The notes under the pieces are model-generated. The model was not told the origin of the DNA. It worked only from the letters and a program-made list of their open reading frames with translations, and ran no database searches. From Arthrobacter sp. JZ12 (lineage in GTDB: Bacteria > Actinomycetota > Actinomycetes > Actinomycetales > Micrococcaceae), in contig NZ_CP045246.1 of assembly GCF_035189165.1 (NCBI RefSeq), positions 992,001-1,056,000 of the forward strand: a stretch of DNA of 64,000 bases, given 5' to 3'. Positions 8,105-16,735 of the stretch are shown here, piece after piece. The position numbers and the translations under genes are program-made. Within the stretch, counting starts at the first letter, position 1, and each line of letters starts with the position of its first letter.

Positions 8105-10051
8105 GTGAGCGCAACCATCGACCATCTCGTTTCGTCCCGCCCAGCCCGCCGTTTTGGGCACTGGCTGCTCGACGACGAGAACCAACGCCACCCGCACCCG
8201 CAACGCGGCCCCCAGCACGGCAAGCAGCCGTGGTGGAGGGTGATGTGCCTGACCGGCGTCGACTACTTCTCCACCCTCGGCTACCAGCCGGCGATCGCCG
8301 CCGCTGCCGCGGGTGCCCTCGCCCCGATCGCCACCCTCATCCTCGTGGCCGTTACCCTGTTCGGTGCGCTCCCGGTCTACAAGCGCGTTGCCCGGGAGAG
8401 CCCGCACGGTGAGGGTTCCATCGCGATGCTGGAGAAGCTCCTGCCGAGGTGGAAGGGCAAGATCTTTGTCCTGGCGCTCCTGGGCTTCGCCGCCACGAGC
8501 TTCACCATCACCATGACCCTCTCCGCGGCCGACGCGACCGCCCACCTCATCGAAAACCCGTTCGCCCCGTCGTGGCTGCACGGACAGGAAGTGCCGGTGA
8601 CGCTGGTGTTCCTGCTGCTCCTCGCCGTCGTCTTCCTGCGGGGGTTCCGGGAGGCGATCGGCATCGCCGTCGTCATAGTGGCAGTGTTCCTGGCCCTCAA
8701 CCTGGTGGTGATTGTTGCGGCAGCCGGCCAGGTCGCGATCGAGCCGCAACCGATCGACGACTGGTGGGCCGTCCTCACCGCGCAGCACAGCAACCCGCTG
8801 GCCATGATCGGGATTGCCCTGCTGGTCTTCCCACGGCTGGCGCTGGGCCTCTCCGGGTTCGAGACCGGCGTGGTGGTCATGCCCCAAATCAAGGACGGCC
8901 CGTTCGATACCGAGGAGCGGCCCGAAGGCCGCATCGCCGGCACCCAGAAGCTGCTGACCCTCGCGGCGCTGATCATGAGCGGGTTCCTGATCGCCTCGAG
9001 CTTCGTGACCACGCTGCTGATCCCGGCGTCGGAATTCGAGGAGGGCGGTGAGGCGCAGGGCCGCGCGCTCGCGTACCTGGCGCACGAATACCTCGGCGAA
9101 GGGTTCGGCACGCTCTACGACATCAGCACCATCGCCATCCTCTGGTTCGCCGGCGCCTCGGCCATGACCGGCCTCCTCAACCTCGTGCCGCGCTACCTGC
9201 CGCGGTACGGGATGGCTCCAGCCTGGTCGCGGGCCACCCGGCCCATGGTGCTGGTGTTCACCGCCGTCGCCGCGGTTGTCACCGTGGCCTTCAAGGCCGA
9301 CGTCGACGCCCAGGGCGGTGCCTACGCCACCGGCGTGCTGGTGCTGATCACGTCCGCGTCGGTGGCTGTGATCCTGTCCGCGCGGCGGCGCGGCCGGTAC
9401 CGCGCCGTCGTGGGTTTCGGGTTGGTGTCGCTGATCCTGGTGTGGACCACGCTGGCGAACGTCTGGGACAGGCCCGACGGCGCCGGGATCGCCGCGCTCT
9501 TTATCCTCGGCATTGTGGTGGTGTCCTTCGCGTCCCGTGCGCGGCGGGCGTTCGAACTGCGTGCTGCCACCATCACGCTGGACGAGGAGGCGCTCGCGTT
9601 CCTCCGGGTGGAGGCAGGCCGCGAGATCACGCTGATCGCGCACGAGCCCGAACGGCTGAGCGCCGCGGCGTACCGCAGGAAGCTGCAGCACACCTGCAGC
9701 GTCAGCCACCTCACTCCGAGCGACGACCCGTTGTTCATCGAGGTCATCGTGGACGACTCATCCGAGTTCGAGACCCACCTGCAGGTCCGCGGCATCACCC
9801 GCCACGGATTCCGGATCCTCGAGGTGCACAGCTCGAACGTGCCCAACACCATCGCTGCGGTGATGCTGCACATCCGCGACATCACCGGACTCATGCCGCA
9901 CGTGTACTTCCGCTGGACCGAGGGCGATCCGTTGGCCAACCTGTTCAAGTTCCTGGTGATCGGGGAGGGCGAGATCGCCCCGGTCACCCGCGAGGTGCTG
10001 CGAGAGGCCGAGCCGGACGTCTCCCGGAGGCCCTGGGTCCACGTCGGCTGA
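8105..10051 (+). CDS. APC-superfamily permease with C-terminal cytoplasmic domain, possible K+ importer
   Basis: A 648-residue transporter. Residues about 45-480 contain roughly twelve hydrophobic helices. The first has [13 protein letters not shown], followed by [20 protein letters not shown], a block seen in long APC-type permeases related to the KimA/YdaO group as well as in proteins annotated as amino-acid permeases. Residues about 490-648 form a soluble C-terminal domain. Known KimA is a proton-coupled K+ importer of about 600 residues with a cytoplasmic C-terminal domain. Position directly after a KdpDE-like pair, with a tandem repeat in its promoter, supports K+ transport, but amino-acid transport cannot be excluded by eye. 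The start is GTG 8105. Confidence 0.75.
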   Translation: MSATIDHLVSSRPARRFGHWLLDDENQRHPHPQRGPQHGKQPWWRVMCLTGVDYFSTLGYQPAIAAAAAGALAPIATLILVAVTLFGALPVYKRVARESPHGEGSIAMLEKLLPRWKGKIFVLALLGFAATSFTITMTLSAADATAHLIENPFAPSWLHGQEVPVTLVFLLLLAVVFLRGFREAIGIAVVIVAVFLALNLVVIVAAAGQVAIEPQPIDDWWAVLTAQHSNPLAMIGIALLVFPRLALGLSGFETGVVVMPQIKDGPFDTEERPEGRIAGTQKLLTLAALIMSGFLIASSFVTTLLIPASEFEEGGEAQGRALAYLAHEYLGEGFGTLYDISTIAILWFAGASAMTGLLNLVPRYLPRYGMAPAWSRATRPMVLVFTAVAAVVTVAFKADVDAQGGAYATGVLVLITSASVAVILSARRRGRYRAVVGFGLVSLILVWTTLANVWDRPDGAGIAALFILGIVVVSFASRARRAFELRAATITLDEEALAFLRVEAGREITLIAHEPERLSAAAYRRKLQHTCSVSHLTPSDDPLFIEVIVDDSSEFETHLQVRGITRHGFRILEVHSSNVPNTIAAVMLHIRDITGLMPHVYFRWTEGDPLANLFKFLVIGEGEIAPVTREVLREAEPDVSRRPWVHVG

Positions 10052-10069
10052 TCCCTCACCAATGAAGAG

Positions 10070-10102
10070 CAGGAGGGGTGCGGCTTTCAGGCCGACACTC
10101 CA
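10070..10102. terminator. Possible weak bidirectional terminator between convergent genes
   Basis: GGGGTGCGGC, a short loop TTTCA and GGCCGACACTCC form an imperfect GC-rich hairpin with a bulge, between the end of the permease gene and the end of the convergent 67-residue gene. There is no T-run. Position suggests a terminator; the structure is only moderate. Confidence 0.35.
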
Positions 10103-10106
10103 GAAT

Positions 10107-10310
10107 TCAGAGGGCGCGGCGCACCTGGTCCAGTTTCAGGTCGATGTCCTCTAGATCCCGGACGGCTGCACTGAGCAGCCTCTGACCGATCAGGTTGGCG
10201 TCCTCCCGCTCGTACCGGGCCCGAATCTCGAGCACTGTCGCGGCCATCTGCGCCCGCGCTGCTTCGAGATTCGCCAGGTAGTCGGTTCCGTCGCTCGGTT
10301 GCGCCGTCAT
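10107..10310 (-). CDS. Small acidic helical protein coupled to an ECF sigma factor
   Basis: A 67-residue protein beginning MTAQPSDGTDYLANLEAARAQ (truncated here) and rich in Ala, Leu, Glu and Arg, predicted as two amphipathic helices and possibly a coiled coil. The start ATG 10310 overlaps the stop of the sigma-factor gene (ATGA) and follows AGGGGGA at a good distance. I do not recognise the family. It occupies the place where an anti-sigma factor gene usually lies, but it has no membrane segment and no HxxxCxxC zinc motif of ZAS proteins. It could be a regulator or partner of the sigma factor, or an unrelated small protein carried in the same transcript. Confidence 0.65.
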   Translation of the reverse strand: MTAQPSDGTDYLANLEAARAQMAATVLEIRARYEREDANLIGQRLLSAAVRDLEDIDLKLDQVRRAL

Positions 10311-10906
10311 GATTCCCCCTTCGGCAAGGTGTTCTTGAGTTGCTGCAGGCCGGACCGAACGCTGGCCCTGATCACGGGCTGGGGTACGTGCAGGCGTTTG
10401 GCAGCCTGTCCGCAGGTGAGACACTCGGAGAAGGTCAGGCTGAGTGCTTCGCGCTGCAATCCAGTGAGCTGGTCAAGGCACGCCGGCTCCGAATGTTCGA
10501 CGGGCCTGTTGCCGGTACGAAGTCTGTGCGCAGCGGCACGATGCGTGATCGACATGAGCCACGTCATCGGAGAATCGGAGGCCGGGTCGAAGGTAGCGGC
10601 TCGTTCCCAGACTGTCTGGAACACTTCCAGGGTTGTGTCCTCGCTGACTTTTCGATCCACAAGGAGGTGCAGGGTCAGCCCGTGCACCCTGTGGGCGGTG
10701 CGCCGGTACAACTCGGCGAACGAGTTCCGGTCTCCATGTGCCGTGCCTTGAACCAACGCGACCAGCGATTCTGACTGGTCCGCAGCGGACTGCAAGTGCT
10801 TTTGGTTCATAGCGGACGTATCACGCTGTGCGTTCTCCGAGTCATTCCGGCCGCGCGAATCGCGCCCTGTGGTGTTGCCCCGATCCCGACTTTCCCACGA
10901 ATACAT
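10307..10906 (-). CDS. ECF RNA polymerase sigma factor, SigK-like
   Basis: Up to 199 residues. Region 2 is seen in SFAELYRRTAHRVHGLTLHLL and TLEVFQTVWERAATFDP; the MTWLMSITHRAAAHRLR segment is region 2.3-2.4. Region 4 is LTGLQREALSLTFSECLTCG plus a helix-turn-helix with VPQPVIRASVRSGLQQLK. These are features of the SigK/SigL-like ECF group of actinobacteria. It would direct RNA polymerase to a small stress or redox regulon. Neither candidate start has a clear ribosome site: ATG 10906 would give a near-leaderless message, while ATG 10810 would remove 32 polar residues and give 167. The downstream gene is not a recognisable anti-sigma factor, which is unusual for this group. Confidence 0.82.
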   Translation of the reverse strand: MYSWESRDRGNTTGRDSRGRNDSENAQRDTSAMNQKHLQSAADQSESLVALVQGTAHGDRNSFAELYRRTAHRVHGLTLHLLVDRKVSEDTTLEVFQTVWERAATFDPASDSPMTWLMSITHRAAAHRLRTGNRPVEHSEPACLDQLTGLQREALSLTFSECLTCGQAAKRLHVPQPVIRASVRSGLQQLKNTLPKGES

Positions 10907-10980
10907 CCCAAACTGAAACTAAGCTAGCTGATCGTTACTATTCGGTGATCTTTGGAATCGGAGTCCACGGGTTCCGCTGC

Positions 10981-12198
10981 CTATGACCTTGCAAGGCTTT
11001 CCAGGACATCCAGTGCGACGGCGGTCCCATTTTCCCTGCGCATGTGCGATCCCGTGTGGGCCGCCTGCTCCCGGTACCGCCCGATGTGCGCCAGGGCGTG
11101 GGCGAGCCGGGCGGTCGTGGCCTTGCGGTAGGGGACGGGCTCGGGACCGAGGTCGCGCTGGTGCAGGAGATATCCCCAGAACGGCTGGTCCGCGATGAAC
11201 GGAACCACCACCGACGGGACGCCGGCCCTGACCACGGCGTGCGTGGTGCCGGCGCCCCCGTGGTGGATCGCTGCGGCAGCCCGCGGCAGGACCAGGCTGT
11301 GGTCCACCGACTCACGCACCAGGACGTCGTGGCTCCTGAGATTGGGCGGGACGTCGATGCCGCCCCAGCCGGTGGCCGCCACCACCCTCAGCCCGTTCCG
11401 GCGGGCCGCTTCCACAATCGCCGTGCCCAACGCGCGCGGGTCACCCGCCTTCATCGAACCGAACCCGGCGTAGGCAAAGTCACCGCCGTCCAGGAAGTCG
11501 AGGAGTTCCTGATCATTTTCAGCACTGTCAGCCGCCTCCTCTCCAGCCGGCGGGTGAGTGCTCCAGTGGCCCGTGAGGTGAACGGAGTCGGGCCAATCCA
11601 CGGGGCGGGGAAGCAGCTGGGGGCTAATCGGGATCATTGTCGCGTCCGGGCGCGGTTTAGTTCGCGGGGCGGGCGGGAGGTCCTTCACCGCCTGGTCCAG
11701 TTCGCGCCGGAACATCAGTGTGGCAACGTCCGCGAAGCGGTAGGTCATCCGGTTCAGCGGACCGAGGCTGGCCCTGCTGATGAAAGGCGCCGGGAACTCG
11801 CGGGTGGCGGTGAAGGACGGAATCGTCTCCACCAGCACCGACGGGATGCCCAACCGCTGAGCCGCGATCGGAGCGCTGAGGACCTTTGGGTGGTAGACCA
11901 CAACGTCCGGAGCGAACTCCACAATGTGTTCCACGGCAGCGGACAGGAGTTGGCTCATCGCCGGCCGGATGGCGGTGCGGAATTCTTTCGCCGCCATGCC
12001 GGGTGACACGCCGTGCTCGCTGATGAACTGAGCGAGATCCATCCGCAGGCTGACCGTGTCCAGGCCGCCGACGTCGACCCCCGAGTTGTCCGGGATGGCC
12101 GTCCGCACCGAATGGCCACGGGCGACCGCGGCGCGCGCCAGCGCAAGAAACGGTTCCACATCGCCGCGCGTACCGGCGGTCAGCAACAGGATCTTCAT
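10981..12198 (-). CDS. GT1-family glycosyltransferase (UGT/sterol-glucosyltransferase-like)
   Basis: A 405-residue GT-B enzyme. The N-terminus MKILLLTAGTRGDVEPFLAL is the typical start of UGT-type glycosyltransferases acting on small molecules or lipids. The nucleotide-sugar site is in the C-terminal half: IHHGGAGTTHAVVRAGVP followed by PFIADQPFWG. Family members (sterol glucosyltransferases, macrolide glycosyltransferases, rhamnosyltransferases) transfer a sugar from UDP- or dTDP-sugars onto a hydrophobic acceptor in the cytoplasm or at the membrane. The export-type ABC transporter directly upstream on the same strand suggests a pair that modifies and exports a lipophilic compound, or inactivates a macrolide-like drug; neither is shown by the sequence. 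Confidence 0.85.
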   Translation of the reverse strand: MKILLLTAGTRGDVEPFLALARAAVARGHSVRTAIPDNSGVDVGGLDTVSLRMDLAQFISEHGVSPGMAAKEFRTAIRPAMSQLLSAAVEHIVEFAPDVVVYHPKVLSAPIAAQRLGIPSVLVETIPSFTATREFPAPFISRASLGPLNRMTYRFADVATLMFRRELDQAVKDLPPAPRTKPRPDATMIPISPQLLPRPVDWPDSVHLTGHWSTHPPAGEEAADSAENDQELLDFLDGGDFAYAGFGSMKAGDPRALGTAIVEAARRNGLRVVAATGWGGIDVPPNLRSHDVLVRESVDHSLVLPRAAAAIHHGGAGTTHAVVRAGVPSVVVPFIADQPFWGYLLHQRDLGPEPVPYRKATTARLAHALAHIGRYREQAAHTGSHMRRENGTAVALDVLESLARS

Positions 12199-12244
12199 GA
12201 GGTGCTCCGTTCCCTAGATCGATCAGAAATCGGCATGTCGGGCA

Positions 12245-13864
12245 TCACGCACTCAGGTCACGCCGGCGCAGGAAGAAGGCCGCTAACGCGGTCCCGGCGA
12301 CGGCCACGGTGATCAGGCCCAGTGCGCTGGCCCCGTCGAAAGCCTCAACCGGCATGGCTGACGAGTGCCGGAACGGGCTGGCGTCCTGCAGCCACGCCGG
12401 CAGGCCAAGCAGCTCCCCGAATTCTCCGAGGACAACCCCAACCGCGAGCATCCCCCAACTCAACACGATGCTGACCCTTGGGAAAAGGGCAAAAGCCAAC
12501 GTAGCCACGGCAAGAAACACCAGCGCGGCCGGCACGTACGCCAACGCCGCCGGAACCAGCGACCAGTTCGGCCCGTCGGCACTGCCGGACAAGCTCAGCC
12601 CAATTGCGGCGGCGATGCCTGCCGTTCCCGACACCAGGGCCGCGGAAACAGTGGCCGTGAGCAGGTTAGCGCCGAACCAGCGGGTGCGGGATGCGGGAAC
12701 CGAGAGGAGGAGTTCGGCCCGGCCCTCCGCCTCCTCGGATCGCATGCGAAGGACCCCCTGAATGCCCGCAGCCGCCGCAAAGATGGACGCGATGCCGAAC
12801 AGCGCCGTCACATAGATATCGACCAGCCCGGCCTGCCCTCCCGGCACCAGCCGGCCGATGAGCTCCCGCAGCGGCGCCGCACTCGAGATGGCCTCCGACA
12901 CCGCAGGCCCCAGCGCGCCCGCAACGGCACCAAGCGCCGCAGCACCAATGCACCAGCCGACGACGGCGGAGCGCTGCAGCCGCCACGCAAGCGCCACGAT
13001 GGAGGCTCCACCCACACCGGCCCGCTCCCTGCCCACGCGCTGGGGCAGCAGGCTGGCACCGAGGTCGCGCCGTCGTCGTACCAGTACTGCCACTGCTCCC
13101 AGCGCAACCGCGGCAACGAGGGGGACCAGCAGCATGGCCGGGTCAGGGCTGGTGAACGGGCGCACCCGCTGCCCCCAACCAATCGGCGACAGGAGCGACG
13201 GCCAGGCGCTGGTCACGGACAGCAGGTCGGCGGAGGCGGTGCCGAGCGCGTCGCCCATCCCGCGGACCGCGTAAGCCGCGCCGACCAGGCCCGCCGAGAT
13301 GCCGTTGGCGCTCCTGCCCGTGGGCATGAGCTGGGCCGCGACGGCGGCAACCGCCGTGAAGAAGATTCCCACGGTTCCGACGGCGGCGCCCGCGGCGACG
13401 GACCCGCCCGCCGGCAGCCCGCTAGCGAGAAAAGCGACGGCCACAAGGACGGTGAGCAGCAGGTTTGCCGCGATGCCCAGCACCAGGGTCGCGGCGAGCG
13501 ACGCCGCCCGGGGGAGCGGAACCGCGCCGACAAGTTCAGCACGCCCCAGCTCTTCGTCCGCGCGCGTGTGCCGGACCACCAGGAATGTGCTCATCAGGCC
13601 CGCCAGGACAGCAGTGAACGCGAACCCCTGGAAGAACACGACGGCGCCGACGCTGACGCCGTCGGGCAGGCCGCGGAGAAAAAGGAAGGCCGGGTTCGCC
13701 GCCGCCAACCGGACGATCGCCGCCCGCGACTCCTCGTCCCCGAACTGCGTGCCCACAGCCGTGGAAGTCACGAAGGTGAGCAGCGCGATGCCGGCGATCC
13801 AGATCGGCAGCGTCACCCGGTCCCGCCGGGCCATGAAGCGGACGAGCCGGAACGCCCCGGACAT
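12245..13864 (-). CDS. ABC-2 type multidrug/antibiotic exporter permease
   Basis: A 539-residue permease with about twelve hydrophobic segments and no nucleotide-binding domain. The two halves repeat the ABC-2 layout (RLVRFMARRDRVTLPIWIAG at the start, WRLQRSAVVGWCIGAAALG in the middle), as in the large permeases of polyketide- and tetronasin-type exporters of actinobacteria. It should form the membrane channel for the ATPase encoded just upstream. The start is ATG 13864, which overlaps the ATPase stop in TGATG; GTG 13867 is one codon earlier. Substrate is not readable; hydrophobic antibiotics or lipids are usual. Confidence 0.85.
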   Translation of the reverse strand: MSGAFRLVRFMARRDRVTLPIWIAGIALLTFVTSTAVGTQFGDEESRAAIVRLAAANPAFLFLRGLPDGVSVGAVVFFQGFAFTAVLAGLMSTFLVVRHTRADEELGRAELVGAVPLPRAASLAATLVLGIAANLLLTVLVAVAFLASGLPAGGSVAAGAAVGTVGIFFTAVAAVAAQLMPTGRSANGISAGLVGAAYAVRGMGDALGTASADLLSVTSAWPSLLSPIGWGQRVRPFTSPDPAMLLVPLVAAVALGAVAVLVRRRRDLGASLLPQRVGRERAGVGGASIVALAWRLQRSAVVGWCIGAAALGAVAGALGPAVSEAISSAAPLRELIGRLVPGGQAGLVDIYVTALFGIASIFAAAAGIQGVLRMRSEEAEGRAELLLSVPASRTRWFGANLLTATVSAALVSGTAGIAAAIGLSLSGSADGPNWSLVPAALAYVPAALVFLAVATLAFALFPRVSIVLSWGMLAVGVVLGEFGELLGLPAWLQDASPFRHSSAMPVEAFDGASALGLITVAVAGTALAAFFLRRRDLSA

Positions 13865-14763
13865 CACGCGACCTCGCTGTAGTGGCGAAGGAACAGCGAC
13901 TCCAACGACGGCGGCGCAACCGACACGCTGCTGACTCCCGGCTCGGCGATGCCGGCCAGAACGGAGGCGAGGTCGGAGGGGTCGACGTCGAACTCCACCG
14001 CGCCGTCGCCCACGGTGACGGCGTGGACGCCGGGCAAGGCGGACAGGCGGGAAGGGTCAGTCAAGCCGGTCACCCGGAAGTGCGTGCGCTGCAAATGCCG
14101 GAGCTCGCCCAGAGTGCCCGACTCCACCGCCGTTCCCGCGCGGATGATGGTCACCCGGTCACACAGCTGTTCCACCTCGCTCAATATGTGGCTGGAGAGC
14201 AGGACCGTGGCGCCGTCGCGGCTGACGCGCTCGATCTGGCGGCGGAAGGCCGCATCCATAAGCGGGTCGAGGCCGCCGCTCGGCTCATCCAGCACATAGA
14301 GGCGGGCCGGGCGCGCGAACGCGGCAATCAGCGCCACCTTCTGCCGGTTGCCCTTGGAGTAGGTGCGGGCCTTCTTGCGCGGGTCGAACTCGAACTCATC
14401 GATGAGGCCGCGGCGCAGCTGCTCATCGGCGCCGCCCCGCAGCCCGGTGAGGAGGTCGATGATCTCCCCGCCTGAGAGATTCGGCCACAGGCTCACGTCG
14501 CCGGGAACGTAGGCGAGGTTGCGGTGGACTCCCACTGGGTCTGACCACGGGTCCAGTCCGAAGACCCGAGCGGTGCCGGAGTCCGGGCGGATGAGTCCCA
14601 GAAGGACTCTCAGCGTGGTGGACTTGCCCGCCCCGTTGGGTCCCAGGAAACCGTGAACTTCTCCGCGCCGCACTGTCAGGTCAAGGCCGTCGAGTGCCCG
14701 GGTGCGGCCGAAGTTCTTGCCCAGCCCCCGGACTTCAATAACAAGGTCTGCTGCTGCGTTCAT
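13864..14763 (-). CDS. ABC transporter ATP-binding protein, drug-exporter type
   Basis: A 299-residue ATPase of the DrrA/CcmA class. It shows Walker A GPNGAGKST, Q-loop region, a signature replaced by TYSKGNRQKV (the exporter-type variant of LSGGQ), Walker B LYVLDEPSGGLDP and the H-loop LSSHILSEVEQLC. A C-terminal extension of about 80 residues is typical of this class. It energises export by the permease encoded next, with which it overlaps. The start ATG 14763 follows GAGGAG 10 bp upstream; an upstream in-frame ATG at 14796 has no comparable site and would add 11 residues. Confidence 0.9.
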   Translation of the reverse strand: MNAAADLVIEVRGLGKNFGRTRALDGLDLTVRRGEVHGFLGPNGAGKSTTLRVLLGLIRPDSGTARVFGLDPWSDPVGVHRNLAYVPGDVSLWPNLSGGEIIDLLTGLRGGADEQLRRGLIDEFEFDPRKKARTYSKGNRQKVALIAAFARPARLYVLDEPSGGLDPLMDAAFRRQIERVSRDGATVLLSSHILSEVEQLCDRVTIIRAGTAVESGTLGELRHLQRTHFRVTGLTDPSRLSALPGVHAVTVGDGAVEFDVDPSDLASVLAGIAEPGVSSVSVAPPSLESLFLRHYSEVA

Positions 14764-14862
14764 CGGCGCTGCGCTCCTCAGGACGTTCCATGCCACAGGG
14801 TACTCCCGCGTGATTGGGTGCTGTAAGCATGCTGTAGGATTGACTGTTGATGCCTAGGCGAG

Positions 14863-14897
14863 GGAACAGCCCGCTCTGAGTTTTCAGGGCCTGTTCC
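14863..14897 (+). other. Hairpin in the leader of the L25 gene
   Basis: GGAACAGCCC (14863-14872) can pair with GGGCCTGTTCC (14887-14897) with a single bulged base and a 14-nt loop. It lies about 120 bp before the L25 start, in the divergent region shared with the ABC exporter. It may be part of a structured 5' leader for ribosomal-protein control or a terminator; there is no T-run. Function is inference. Confidence 0.35.
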
Positions 14898-15016
14898 GTT
14901 ATCGACGGTGGCTGGCGGCTTTCCTGATCGCGCACATCTGCGCAGGGGGATGATGCTGGGCTTCGTTGCTTTTCGCCCGGTACGTCCGGAACATCCTCAA
15001 CTCTTCAGGAGACATC

Positions 15017-15667
15017 ATGTCCGAGCAGAAGCTCGCCGCAGAACTGCGCACTGACTTCGGCAAGGGCGCTGCCCGCCAGGCACGCCGCGCCAACAAGATT
15101 CCCGCCGTCATCTACGGCCACGGTGCAGACCCCATCCACGTCCTGCTCCCCGCAAAGGCAACCACCCTGGCAGTCCGCCAGGCCAACGCCCTGCTGAGCA
15201 TCGACCTCGACGGCGAATCCCACCTGGCGCTCGCCAAGGACATCCAGCGCAACCCCATCAAGCAGATCGTCGAGCACATCGACCTCCTGACCGTTCAGCG
15301 CGGCGAGAAGGTCCAGGTTGACGTCAACATCCACGTCGAGGGCGAGCCCGAAGCCGGCGTTGTCACCAACCTCGAGCAGCCCACCGTCACCGTCGAGGCC
15401 GAGGCAACCCACCTGCCCGAGTCCCTCACCGTGAACATCGAGGGCCACAAGGTCGGCGAGCACGTCCACGCCTCCGACATCAAGCTCCCCAACGGCGTCA
15501 CCCTGCTGACCGACGCCGAGACCGTGATCGTCAACGTCACCGCTCCGGTAGTCGCCGACCTCGGCGAGGAAGCAGCCGAGGGCGAGACCACTGTTGACTC
15601 CGACGGCGGCGAAGCTACCGCTGAGGAAGCAACCGGCGACGTTGCTCCCGAGGTAGTCGAGGACTAA
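15017..15667 (+). CDS. rplY: 50S ribosomal protein L25 / general stress protein Ctc
   Basis: A 216-residue long-form L25. The N-terminal 95 residues are the 5S-rRNA-binding L25 fold (LAAELRTDFGKGAARQARR, IPAVIYGHG). The rest is the TL5/Ctc C-terminal beta domain, followed by an acidic Glu/Ala-rich tail typical of actinobacterial members. It binds 5S rRNA in the large subunit; the Ctc form is stress-induced in Bacillus. The start ATG 15017 follows AGGAGA at 15007; an earlier in-frame ATG at 14966 would add a leader unlike the family. It forms the standard actinobacterial L25-Pth pair with the next gene 21 bp on. Confidence 0.95.
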   Translation: MSEQKLAAELRTDFGKGAARQARRANKIPAVIYGHGADPIHVLLPAKATTLAVRQANALLSIDLDGESHLALAKDIQRNPIKQIVEHIDLLTVQRGEKVQVDVNIHVEGEPEAGVVTNLEQPTVTVEAEATHLPESLTVNIEGHKVGEHVHASDIKLPNGVTLLTDAETVIVNVTAPVVADLGEEAAEGETTVDSDGGEATAEEATGDVAPEVVED

Positions 15668-15688
15668 TCCTCCCTGTCGGAAGCATTT

Positions 15689-16276
15689 ATGGCTGACAAC
15701 ACCTGGCTCATAGCCGGGCTCGGTAACCCCGGGCCCGGCTATGCCGGCAACCGCCACAACGTGGGCCAGATGGTCCTCGACGTCCTGGCCGCGCGGCTGG
15801 GAGGCAAGTTCGGACGCTCCAAGGCGAACGCCGTCGTACTCGAAGGCCGCCTTGGAATAGGCGGACCGCGGCTGGTCCTGGCCAAGCCGCTCACCTACAT
15901 GAACCTCACCGGCGGGCCCGTGTCCCAGTTGGCGAAGTTCTACGGCATCGAGCCCGACCATGTTGTTGCCGTGCACGACGAGATCGACATCCCCTTCAAC
16001 ACGATCAAGCTGAAGATCGGCGGGGGAGAAGGCGGGCACAACGGCCTGCGCGACATCAGCAAGGCCCTGGGCACCAAGGACTACCTGCGCGTTCGCGTGG
16101 GTGTGGGTCGCCCGCCCGGCCGGCAGGACGCCGCCGACCACGTGCTGCGGGACTTCAGCACCACCGAGAAGAAGGACCTGCCGATCCTCCTCGAAGAGGC
16201 GGCCGACGCCGTCGAAAGCGTGGTGCTGGAAGGGCTGGTTCCGGCACAGCAAAAGTTTCACTCTGCCGGCAAATAG
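15689..16276 (+). CDS. pth: Peptidyl-tRNA hydrolase
   Basis: A 195-residue enzyme of normal length. It hydrolyses peptidyl-tRNA released from stalled ribosomes. Conserved residues are visible: LIAGLGNPGPGYAGNRHNVG with the catalytic His in NRHNVG, LAKPLTYMNLTGG with the substrate Asn, HDEIDIPF with the catalytic Asp, and GGGEGGHNGLRDI. It follows the L25 gene with a short gap and is followed by a strong terminator, so the two genes make up the end of one transcript. Confidence 0.96.
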   Translation: MADNTWLIAGLGNPGPGYAGNRHNVGQMVLDVLAARLGGKFGRSKANAVVLEGRLGIGGPRLVLAKPLTYMNLTGGPVSQLAKFYGIEPDHVVAVHDEIDIPFNTIKLKIGGGEGGHNGLRDISKALGTKDYLRVRVGVGRPPGRQDAADHVLRDFSTTEKKDLPILLEEAADAVESVVLEGLVPAQQKFHSAGK

Positions 16277-16334
16277 CGGTAAACTTATTGCGCAGTCCGT
16301 AACAGGGCTGCACGGCCTTACGGCCCCGAAAGCG

Positions 16335-16396
16335 GGGGTCGACGTTGGGCGGCCTCTGAGACTGGGCCACCCCCATCCCAACGTCGGCCCCTTTTT
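16335..16396 (+). terminator. Rho-independent terminator of the rplY-pth operon
   Basis: GGGGTCGACGTTGGG (16335-16349) pairs with CCCAACGTCGGCCCC (16377-16391) almost perfectly, with a second GC-rich hairpin possible in the loop, and is followed by TTTTT. It lies 60 bp after the pth stop. Confidence 0.85.
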
Positions 16397-16735
16397 CGTG
16401 CCCTGCTGCCGACACCTTTCGTGCTTAGTTTTCAGCTGTGAACCGGCCGAATCCGGGCTGCAACCCCCTTCTCAATACGGTGGACAATCAGCTACCTTAT
16501 TATCTGGACACTTCAACGGGGACGCGCGTTCTTCAATTTTCTTGCTCGTAACAGCGGAGAAATTGGGGTTCAGTCAGCACCCGTTCGGGCGTAGTCTTGT
16601 GGCCTAGCGCACGGAGTGTTGGGGCGGACTGATGAAATTTTTTGTGATGTCCGGTGCGAACGATGACCTGTTGGCACCGAGGTTGAAGAAGGATCGGCCA
16701 CCAGGCCGAGTGTTCCCGAGCGTCGGAATGCCATC
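16397..16735. other. Non-coding region before the first LAL gene
   Basis: About 340 bases between the pth terminator and the first LAL regulator, clearly less GC-rich than the flanks (for example CTTATTATCTGGACAC near 16495). I find no protein-like frame, RNA gene or repeat. It presumably holds the LAL promoter and a leader of unknown length. Confidence 0.5.

Noticed and set aside
8060..9709. Long open frame (549 codons) on the minus strand opposite the APC transporter
   Set aside because: Rich in His, Gln, Arg and Gly with no family pattern. It is the mirror of a GC-rich coding strand; the plus-strand product has clear membrane helices and motifs.
14830..15000. tRNA or riboswitch in the leader of the L25 gene
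   Set aside because: A single hairpin with a bulge; no cloverleaf, no T-loop sequence and no known riboswitch core.
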